Both the position numbers and the translations under genes were made by a program. A model generated the notes under the pieces. That model saw only the letters and a list, made by a program, of their open reading frames with translations. It did no database searches and was not told the DNA's origin. A DNA stretch of 12,724 nt from Clostridia bacterium (GTDB lineage Bacteria; Bacillota; Clostridia; CAKSNL01; HGM11501). Each line of letters opens with the position of its first letter. Within the stretch, counting starts at the first letter, position 1. The DNA lies in contig JAUNRD010000024.1 of the NCBI GenBank assembly GCA_030535815.1, positions 1 to 12,724 of the forward strand. Reading direction: 5' to 3'. Below, piece after piece: positions 6,748 through 12,400 of the stretch.

Positions 6748-6816
6748 ACTAACAACTTAATAGAATATTATTATGTTTGTGCTAAAATAATAAAGTAAAG
6801 AAAGGAAGTTGTTAGT
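6748..6816. repeat. 11-bp perfect inverted repeat flanking the recombinase promoter
   Basis: ACTAACAACTT at 6748-6758 is the exact reverse complement of AAGTTGTTAGT at 6806-6816, which ends at the base before the GTG start. The 47 bases between hold the candidate promoter and most of the ribosome binding site. It could be an operator pair, a recombinase binding site, a small invertible segment, or (if transcription starts further left) an mRNA hairpin that masks the ribosome binding site. Confidence 0.7.
6780..6788 (+). promoter_or_regulatory. Possible extended -10 promoter of the recombinase gene
   Basis: TGC directly before TAAAAT (6783-6788) gives an extended -10; no good -35 is seen about 17 bases upstream. 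The predicted start near 6795 leaves a short leader with AAGGAAG at 6802-6808. Confidence 0.45.
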
Positions 6817-7653
6817 GTGACGATTACAAAAAATCTTGTTGAAAAATTTAAGCAATATTTAATAGAGGAAGAAAAAGCCGGAGCAACGGTTGAAAAATAT
6901 GTCAGGGATATAACTGCATTTGCCCTATGGTGCAAGGAAGCTGAAGTATGCAAAAGCCTTGTACTCAGGTATAAGCAGGAGATGATGGAAAAATACGCAC
7001 CGGCATCGGTCAATTCCGTTCTTTCTTCGCTGAACAGTTTTTTCGAGTATAATGAGTGGCACGGATTAAAGGTTAAAATGCTTAAAATACAGAAACAGAT
7101 ATTTGCAGAGCGAAGCAAAGAGCTTACAAAGAGCGAATATGAAAGGTTGCTTTCGGCGGCTAAACAAAAGAGAAACAGGAGACTTTACTACCTTATGCAG
7201 ACGATTTGTTCAAGCGGAATCAGAGTATCTGAACTTGCCTTTATAACCGTTGATGCGGTAAGTAAAAGACAGGCGACAATAAAATGCAAGGGAAAGATGC
7301 GGGTAGTTATTCTGCCGAAAGACCTTTGCACAATGCTTTTGAAATATATAAAAGAAGAAAAAATAACAAGCGGTCCTGTATTTATAACGAAAACAGGAAA
7401 ACCGCTTGACAGAAGTACGATATGGAAAATGATGAAAGAGCTGTGCGAAAGTGCAGGGGTAGAAAGAGCAAAGGTGTTTCCGCATAATTTAAGACATTTA
7501 TTTGCCAGAACGTACTATTCTATACAGAAAGATATAGTGCGCCTTGCGGATATTTTAGGGCATTCCAGCATCAATACGACACGAATTTATACAATGGAAA
7601 CATTTGATGTGCATTGCCGTCAGATACAGGGGCTTGGGTTATTGAAGCTATAA
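6817..7653 (+). CDS. Tyrosine recombinase (phage-integrase/XerC-D family)
   Basis: A 278-residue site-specific recombinase with both usual parts: an N-terminal SAM-like core-binding domain (about 1-95) and a C-terminal catalytic domain. The full catalytic set can be read: R136 in SSGIRVSEL, the beta-hairpin lysine at about K158, H223 and R226 in PHNLRH, H249 in LGHSSINTT and the nucleophile Y258 in RIYTM. There is no arm-binding extension, as in the small recombinases that act on inverted sites (Xer-, RecV- or FimB-like). The GTG start is supported by AAGGAAG at 6802-6808. The first of three site-like palindromes begins 6 bases after the stop, and an inverted repeat brackets its promoter. It most likely inverts the promoter segment at 7695-7982. 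A minus-strand promoter inside that segment points into its 3' end and could produce antisense RNA. Confidence 0.93.
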   Translation: MTITKNLVEKFKQYLIEEEKAGATVEKYVRDITAFALWCKEAEVCKSLVLRYKQEMMEKYAPASVNSVLSSLNSFFEYNEWHGLKVKMLKIQKQIFAERSKELTKSEYERLLSAAKQKRNRRLYYLMQTICSSGIRVSELAFITVDAVSKRQATIKCKGKMRVVILPKDLCTMLLKYIKEEKITSGPVFITKTGKPLDRSTIWKMMKELCESAGVERAKVFPHNLRHLFARTYYSIQKDIVRLADILGHSSINTTRIYTMETFDVHCRQIQGLGLLKL

Positions 7654-7658
7654 AAAAA

Positions 7659-7680
7659 CCACATAATCGATATTATGTGG
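7659..7680 (+). other. Recombination site 1 (spacer CGAT)
   Basis: Arms CCACATAAT and ATTATGTGG surround the 4-base centre CGAT; the match extends outward one more pair (A and T). Only the centre gives it direction, and it reads the same way as site 2. It lies just after the recombinase stop codon. Confidence 0.8.
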
Positions 7681-7693
7681 TAAGGCACTCCAT

Positions 7694-7721
7694 CACATAA
7701 TCGATATTATGTGGGAGAAAT
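7694..7721 (+). other. Recombination site 2 (spacer CGAT), left end of the invertible segment
   Basis: Core CACATAAT-CGAT-ATTATGTG at 7694-7713, extended to the right by GGAGAAAT. Bases 7695-7721 are the exact reverse complement of 7956-7982 (27 of 27). The core starts 34 bases after that of site 1, in the same orientation. Confidence 0.88.
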
Positions 7722-7748
7722 ATATAAGATTACATAAATATGGATTAC

Positions 7749-7777
7749 AGTATAGCATTCCTCTATGTCTTTGTCAA
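7749..7777 (-). promoter_or_regulatory. Consensus sigma-A promoter inside the invertible segment, facing the recombinase
   Basis: On the minus strand TTGACA (7772-7777), an exact 17-base spacer and TATACT (7749-7754), with TG one base before the -10 (extended -10). It is the best promoter in the window. The predicted start is near 7742, so the transcript crosses sites 2 and 1 and runs antisense into the recombinase gene. Confidence 0.88.
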
Positions 7778-7849
7778 TAATTTTATATATTTTTTTAGTA
7801 AAAAATCTTCTGAAAAAGCATATTATCTAAAATTATACATAGCAAAATA

Positions 7850-7885
7850 GGCCGGTTGTACAAAATTCACATTGCCGGTCTTTTT
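7850..7885 (+). terminator. Terminator inside the invertible segment, facing right
   Basis: GGCCGG (7850-7855) pairs with CCGGTC (7875-7880; one G-T pair) around an AT-rich loop, followed by TTTTT at 7881-7885. In this orientation it would stop read-through from the recombinase gene into the TetR operon. Confidence 0.65.
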
Positions 7886-7930
7886 GTTGTGCCTTTTTTC
7901 TTTGGAAAACTAAGAACACACTTATTTAAC

Positions 7931-7951
7931 TAAGCTTTTAAGCTTATTTTT
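7931..7951 (+). terminator. Possible second, weak terminator inside the invertible segment
   Basis: TAAGCTT (7931-7937) pairs with AAGCTTA (7940-7946), followed by TTTTT at 7947-7951. The stem is AT-rich with a very short loop, so it is a weak backup at best; it could also be a protein-binding palindrome. Confidence 0.35.
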
Positions 7952-7955
7952 GCGG

Positions 7956-7991
7956 ATTTCTCCCACATAATATCGATTATGTTGCAGAAAT
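7956..7991 (-). other. Recombination site 3 (spacer ATCG), right end of the invertible segment
   Basis: Arms ATTTCTCCCACATAAT and ATTATGTTGCAGAAAT around ATCG. The arms are near-perfect inverted repeats of each other (2 mismatches in 16), longer than at sites 1 and 2. The centre ATCG is the reverse complement of CGAT, so this site is inverted relative to both others. A lone half-site ATTATGTG lies at 8003-8010. Confidence 0.88.
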
Positions 7992-8031
7992 ATTTTTTTT
8001 GAATTATGTGTAATGAACGTTACAAAAAAGA

Positions 8032-8170
8032 GCTTAAGCACATAAATCGTAAGTGACTTGGTTTGCGCAAAAGCATATTTTCGGCGAACTATGCACAGTG
8101 AACTTTGCAAAGAAAACGCTTAAGCATATATGTAAGGAGAGATTGGTTTGCATAAAAGCATATCCTCGGA
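8032..8170 (+). repeat. Tandem, decayed duplication of the TetR gene's leader and first codons
   Basis: Two related stretches about 86 bases apart, at 8032-8083 and 8118-8170. Both begin GCTTAAGCA, then share TTGGTTTGC, AAAAGCATAT and TCGG in the same order. In the right copy these are the ribosome binding site region (AGGAGA, 8135-8140) and the TTG start of the TetR gene. The left copy has GTAAGTGA instead of a good ribosome binding site and a TTG at 8063 that opens a 12-codon frame ending at TGA 8099-8101 (it begins with R-K-S-I after the start, against H-K-S-I). It lies in the predicted long leader of the ON transcript and could act as an upstream mini-ORF or simply be a scar. The GCTTAAGC palindrome could be a repeated operator. 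Confidence 0.7.
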
Positions 8171-8717
8171 TAAAAAACAGGAAATTATAAAATCAACCTG
8201 GGAATATCTGATGAAAAACGGACTTACAAAAGCCTCTGTCGGAGATTTATGTAAGGAGTATAAAATTTCCCAGAGCAGCCTTTATTATTGGTTTAACGAC
8301 AAAGAGGATATATGGGTAAATGCAGGAAAGTACGGGACATCGAAAGTCGTTGAGGCTCTTTTGGCATATACCTTTGACCATATCGACAAGGTTGAGGAAT
8401 ATTTTGATACAATACTTAAAGAAGTTGAAAAGTATAAATACGATCTGAGACTTGCAGTACAAATTACAACAAGCCCTGTATTCGGCAGATATATGAGAGA
8501 TCAGGCTATGGAGTTCAGGGGATGGTATGAACAGTATGCAGATAAGTTTGTTGAAGTATTCCAATGCAAGCACATTCAGGCGGAAATATTTATATATTCC
8601 ATTATTTCATATATTATAGACTATGCTATATGGGATGACAAAATAAAGACACAGATGCTGCTTGATAATCTGAAAGACAGAGTGCTGAGATTATTAAAAG
8701 AAAATCAGCAAGCATAA
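8148..8717 (+). CDS. TetR/AcrR-family transcriptional regulator
   Basis: A 189-residue protein with the TetR layout. The N-terminal DNA-binding domain has a helix-turn-helix at about residues 29-48 (ASVGDLCKEYKISQSSLYYW) followed by the typical F-x-D-K-E-D at 49-54; the rest is an all-helical ligand/dimerisation domain of no recognisable ligand class. The start is TTG at 8148, with AGGAGA at 8135-8140 seven bases upstream; no better ATG is available before the helix-turn-helix. It is the first gene of the putative phase-variable operon: no good rightward promoter is seen between 7983 and 8147, so expression probably depends on the invertible promoter. The next gene starts 22 bases after its stop. 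It may regulate its own operon, the recombinase or unlinked genes; that is not decidable here. Confidence 0.9.
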   Translation: MHKSISSDKKQEIIKSTWEYLMKNGLTKASVGDLCKEYKISQSSLYYWFNDKEDIWVNAGKYGTSKVVEALLAYTFDHIDKVEEYFDTILKEVEKYKYDLRLAVQITTSPVFGRYMRDQAMEFRGWYEQYADKFVEVFQCKHIQAEIFIYSIISYIIDYAIWDDKIKTQMLLDNLKDRVLRLLKENQQA

Positions 8718-8739
8718 AACGGCATCAGAAGGAGACACT

Positions 8740-9057
8740 ATGGAACTACTTGACGCAATACTGACGGTTACCGGATGCGAGTGCGAAGAGCAACTAAAGG
8801 ATTTGACACCGGAAAGAAAATTAAAGCTTGCACAGTCTCTGGAGGAGCGGGTTCCGAGCGGTCTTGCTTCTATTGAAGAATGGAACGAGCTGCTTAAGCT
8901 CTTTATGGAATCTCCCCCGGAAAAGGATAATGAGATAGCCAAGAAAAAGCTTTTATGCCACCTTCGCGGAGAGGAATATAAAGAGGAAGCGGAAGCGGAA
9001 GAAAAAATGGTTCCGGAAAGAAAGAAAAAATGGTGGTTTTGCATAAAAAGACAATAG
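8740..9057 (+). CDS. Small charged protein of unknown function
   Basis: A 105-residue protein that I do not recognise. It has no signal peptide or membrane segment. The first two thirds look helical (LLDAILTVTGCECEEQLKDL, then EEWNELLKLF); the tail is strongly charged, first acidic (EEYKEEAEAEEK), then basic (PERKKKWW). The ATG at 8740 has AAGGAG at 8729-8734, 5 bases upstream, a good start. It sits 22 bases after the TetR gene and overlaps the next gene by 28 bases, so it is translated from the same mRNA. A role as a cytoplasmic partner of the membrane protein that follows is a guess from context only. Confidence 0.72.
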   Translation: MELLDAILTVTGCECEEQLKDLTPERKLKLAQSLEERVPSGLASIEEWNELLKLFMESPPEKDNEIAKKKLLCHLRGEEYKEEAEAEEKMVPERKKKWWFCIKRQ

Positions 9058-9317
9058 AAAGAAGGCAGACGGCATTGGACTATGGCACAACACCCTTGTT
9101 GAACGATGAAACATCTGTATTAGCGGCGATTATAGTATTTTTTCTGCTGCTGGCATTCTTTGTGAATGTCTGTATCCCGTTCAAAAGAGAAAGGGATTAC
9201 ATAAAAATGGAGATGGCACGTTCCTTTGAAGAAAAAGAATATTTATATTGGAAAAGAGAATTAAAACGATTGTATTTTAGCTATATACCGTTGATTAGTA
9301 AATTTTTCAGACAATAA
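9030..9317 (+). CDS. Small single-pass membrane protein of unknown function
   Basis: A 95-residue protein with one clear hydrophobic segment at about residues 29-49 (SVLAAIIVFFLLLAFFVNVC), a short charged N-terminal part and a helical, charged C-terminal part (EMARSFEEKEYLYWKRELKRL). The basic KRER after the segment suggests that the C-terminal part is cytoplasmic. No family is recognised. The ATG at 9030 overlaps the previous gene by 28 bases and has GGAAAG at 9015-9020, so translation is probably coupled; a TTG at 9039 in the same frame is an alternative. Its place between a regulator and a giant exported protein suggests a role in export, anchoring or signalling, but nothing in the sequence proves it. 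Confidence 0.68.
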   Translation: MVVLHKKTIERRQTALDYGTTPLLNDETSVLAAIIVFFLLLAFFVNVCIPFKRERDYIKMEMARSFEEKEYLYWKRELKRLYFSYIPLISKFFRQ

Positions 9318-9318
9318 T

Positions 9319-9365
9319 TCAGCTTCGGCTGATTTAATATATATGGACGGATGGCAAATTCGTCC
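9319..9365 (+). other. Two intercistronic hairpins ahead of the surface-protein gene
   Basis: TCAGC-TTCG-GCTGA (9319-9332) is a short stem with an exceptionally stable UUCG tetraloop closed by C-G. GGACGGAT (9345-9352) pairs with ATTCGTCC (9358-9365; one G-T) around 5 bases. Neither has a proper T tract, so they are more likely mRNA processing or stability elements that separate the small genes from the large one than terminators. They fill the 92-base gap between 9317 and 9410. Confidence 0.55.
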
Positions 9366-9409
9366 CAACAGGAAAGGTTTTAAAATCACAAAAAAGGAGA
9401 CAACGAAGT

Positions 9410-12400
9410 ATGAAAAAGAAAAAAAACTTGAGTTTCTTCCTTGCTATTGTAATGATACTGGGAACAATCAGCATCCCTGCAGTTGCAACGGAAGAAATAG
9501 AGCTTGGCGAAATAATCGAGCTTGTAGAGGAAAGCGACCTGGCAGAGGTAACTGAGCCGGCAGAAGACGAGGTAGAACTTTGCGGAGAAGACGAGGTAGA
9601 GCTTCTTGCAGCTACGGAATTCTATGTAAGCTGCGATTACAATTCCGAAACCGAAGGCTACGGAACAACAAAGTTTTCTAACTATGCCGGTGCATATGCC
9701 TACGCTGTAGCAAACGGCAAAACCAACGCAACTATTGTGGTTGAAAAAACCAACACTCTTTCCGGCAATACTTTTGATAACAACCATAAAAACTATTCAA
9801 GACTTGCGGTTGTTATTAAAGACGGAGCAACGATGGGAAATGCGCTTTCAAAGTGGGATATGACATATCCTGTTACTGTAGAAGCAGGCGGAACTCTTAC
9901 CTGTGCCCGTTCGAAAAATAACAGTATCAGCAACATTCACATTAAGAATACTCTGACAATCGGTACCGAGGGCTCCGATAAGAAGGCGTATTGCAATTTA
10001 TTGAGCGACTCCTATCAGGATTGCGACATCAGCATACGTTTTAATGGTAAAGTTGTTTTACACAATGCTGTTATGGAAATTCAGGACCTTGATGCACAGG
10101 GCACCTTTACTGCAACCGACAGTGATATTACGGTTGACGGTGCATTTGCATCGGCTACTTTCTTTGCGACAACTCTTAACGATTCAAATATGAATGTCAA
10201 GGGAATCCAGATAACAGGCGGTCTGTCTGATTTCGCAGGCGGAGACAGCAATCAGCTTGGAAAAGTGACGCTTAACGGTGATTCTTCCATTAACTTTGAA
10301 GGAGGAAATGTTAAGGTTGCCTCTAATGTTACCGTAAACGGAACATCAAGCATTGAGGCTGATGAGCTTACCATTAATAAAAATAAGACACTTACTGTAA
10401 ATGGCGAATCTTCTGTAAGTGCTGCTACGCTTACCAATAACGGTACTATTGCAGCTGCAAGCGGTGCAACAGTAAGCGCTGAAACAGTAAGCGAAGAATC
10501 TACCGGTAAGGTAACTCCCGTTTGCAAAATCGGCGCTAAGGGCTACAGCTCTGTTGCGGATGCACTTAAGGCAGCTAAGGATGCCGGAATGACAGATGTA
10601 ACCATCACTCTTGTGGGCAATTCCACAACAAGTGCTACAACAGACAGCTTTTTCTTATATACAGAAAAGCAGTTTGACAGTGTTACATTTACACAGGAGG
10701 ATGTAAGCACACCTTATTATCTTGACGGTATTTACACCGGTTCCCGTACCAACAACGGAACATTCGTGTTTGACGGCGTAAATATTATAGTTAACCAGTA
10801 TATATTTGAAGGTAATGTAAAGCTTACAAACAACTCTGTTATTAAGTCTGCTACAGACTCCAACTGCTTCCACTATTACAGCAACACCACCGTTGAACCC
10901 GGTTCTAAGCTTCAGGGAATAATAGATGAAACGCGTGGCGGTAAGCTTGTTTTAGACGGTGGAAAAACTGACGGAACATACAACGAAACTCCTGATATGC
11001 AGGATGCTATTCTTAAAATAAGCTGGTCCGGTGACAGCATAACAATTAAAAACGGTGCCTTCCTTAAGGTTAATGCAGCTAATGAAGTGGGAAGACTGAC
11101 TGTAAGCGCCAACACTTCGCTTAACGTTTATGATTCAATGGTTGATACCGTTCAGTGGATTGATGTTTCAGGAACATTGAATACAGACACCGAAAGCTTT
11201 ATCAAAACCAAGAAAATTACAGGCGCAGGTAAAATCGTAATTGATGCATCTGCTTTCGACGGCATCGATACAGAGGTTATCTCTGCCGATATGACAGGCT
11301 TTACAGGAACAATTGAGATGACAGGCAACGAAAATGTAGTGCTTGAAAAGACAGCTACAGGCGTTACTGTAAAGAATCCCGCTGCAATTAATGCATACGT
11401 TGCTCAGGATACTGCCGTTGCCGGCTGGACTACCATCTGGGGACAGCTTAAAATCAACGGTACCGAAAGCTTCTGTGTTGACATTTATTCAGGTGACACC
11501 TACCTTGGTAAGACAAGTCTTGTAGATACCGAAAAGGTAATACTTAACGGTAACAACAATGATGTTACATGGCATGCATTCGTAAACGGCTCTGATTCCT
11601 GGTGGAATACCGAATGGGAAATTAAGCCCGATGCTGAATTAGTTCCTACAAATGTTAAGTGCTATGTTGACGGTGATATTTTCGCTGTAGGTGCAGTTCA
11701 GATGAACAGCCCCGATGACCTTAATAAGGTTACATGGGGTGAACTCAAGGGCGTTAACAAGGTAAAGGTAGGAGACGCTAAGTATGACACACTTGAAAAA
11801 GCAGCTGCAGCAGCAAAAGCAGGCGATACAATTACCTTACTTGCCAATATAACACTTGATTCAACTGTTACTCTTCCCGCGGATATTACCTTTAACGGTA
11901 ACGGAAAGACAGTTGCCGGTGAAATTGTTGCCGGCGGAGACCTTACATTTGAAGGATATACAAAGGTAAGCAAGTTTAATGCAGGTTATGATAAGCCTGT
12001 TATCACAATCGGAGAGGGTGCAACTCTTGAAACAACCTCCGGCAGAATGGTTATCGGTCACGGTGCTACCTTCAATATTACAGGTACAATCGACGATGCG
12101 AAAACCGCAGATGTTGAAGACCTTACACCTTCTTTGATTATTCCCGGTGCATCCTTCACAGGTAATGGCGTAACCTTCAATGTAACAAACGCTTATGTTA
12201 AGTTTACAGCTTATTGTTCATCAAAGAACTCAAGTGCATACGGTACACATACTTACAATATAACCAACAGTATCTGGGATCAGACAGGCTCCTTTGTATT
12301 CTCTGCTCCCACAAGCGGTATGGATCCCACATTTAACCTTAATGTTAAGGACAGTGTGTTTAATTCTACAAGCCACATTGTATTTTCAGCAACAAAGGGC

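Larger units (their letters stand above)
6356..6816. other. Gene-poor spacer between the sugar-acid module and the recombinase
   Basis: No convincing protein gene lies here. A 17-codon frame from the ATG at 6375 (MDFDIKNGF start) has only a weak GAGAAG upstream and no recognisable identity; it may be a remnant. A 111-codon frame (6382-6717, TTG start) runs through hairpin-rich sequence and looks spurious. The stretch holds a hairpin cluster (6554-6727) and, at its right end, the recombinase promoter within an inverted repeat. Base composition from 6550 to 6720 is richer in G and C than the surroundings, suggesting a dispersed intergenic element. Confidence 0.6.
7695..7982. repeat. Invertible promoter segment bounded by 27-bp perfect inverted repeats
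   Basis: The repeats at 7695-7721 and 7956-7982 enclose 234 bases (7722-7955) without a protein gene. The enclosed part carries a consensus promoter facing left and a terminator facing right. Flipping would place the promoter with its -35 at about 7900, its -10 at about 7923 and transcription starting near 7935, pointing at the TetR gene 213 bases on, and would turn the terminator away. Together with the recombinase next door this is the standard design of a phase-variable promoter. The written orientation corresponds to OFF for the genes on the right. Confidence 0.85.

Noticed and set aside
7659..7721. Site 1 and site 2 palindromes considered as terminators of the recombinase gene
   Set aside because: No T tract follows either, and the same sequence recurs inverted at site 3 with a matching long inverted repeat, which fits recombination sites much better.
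7659..7991. Repeated CACATAAT elements considered as a CRISPR array
   Set aside because: Only three copies, one inverted, with unequal spacing (34 and ~270 bases) and no cas genes.
7922..8110. 62-codon minus-strand open frame across site 3
   Set aside because: It spans the recombination site and the duplicated leader, has no ribosome binding site and no protein-like pattern.
9343..9555. 70-codon plus-strand open frame
   Set aside because: It lies in another frame over the start of the large secreted-protein gene, whose ribosome binding site, signal peptide and 1105 open codons are far stronger.
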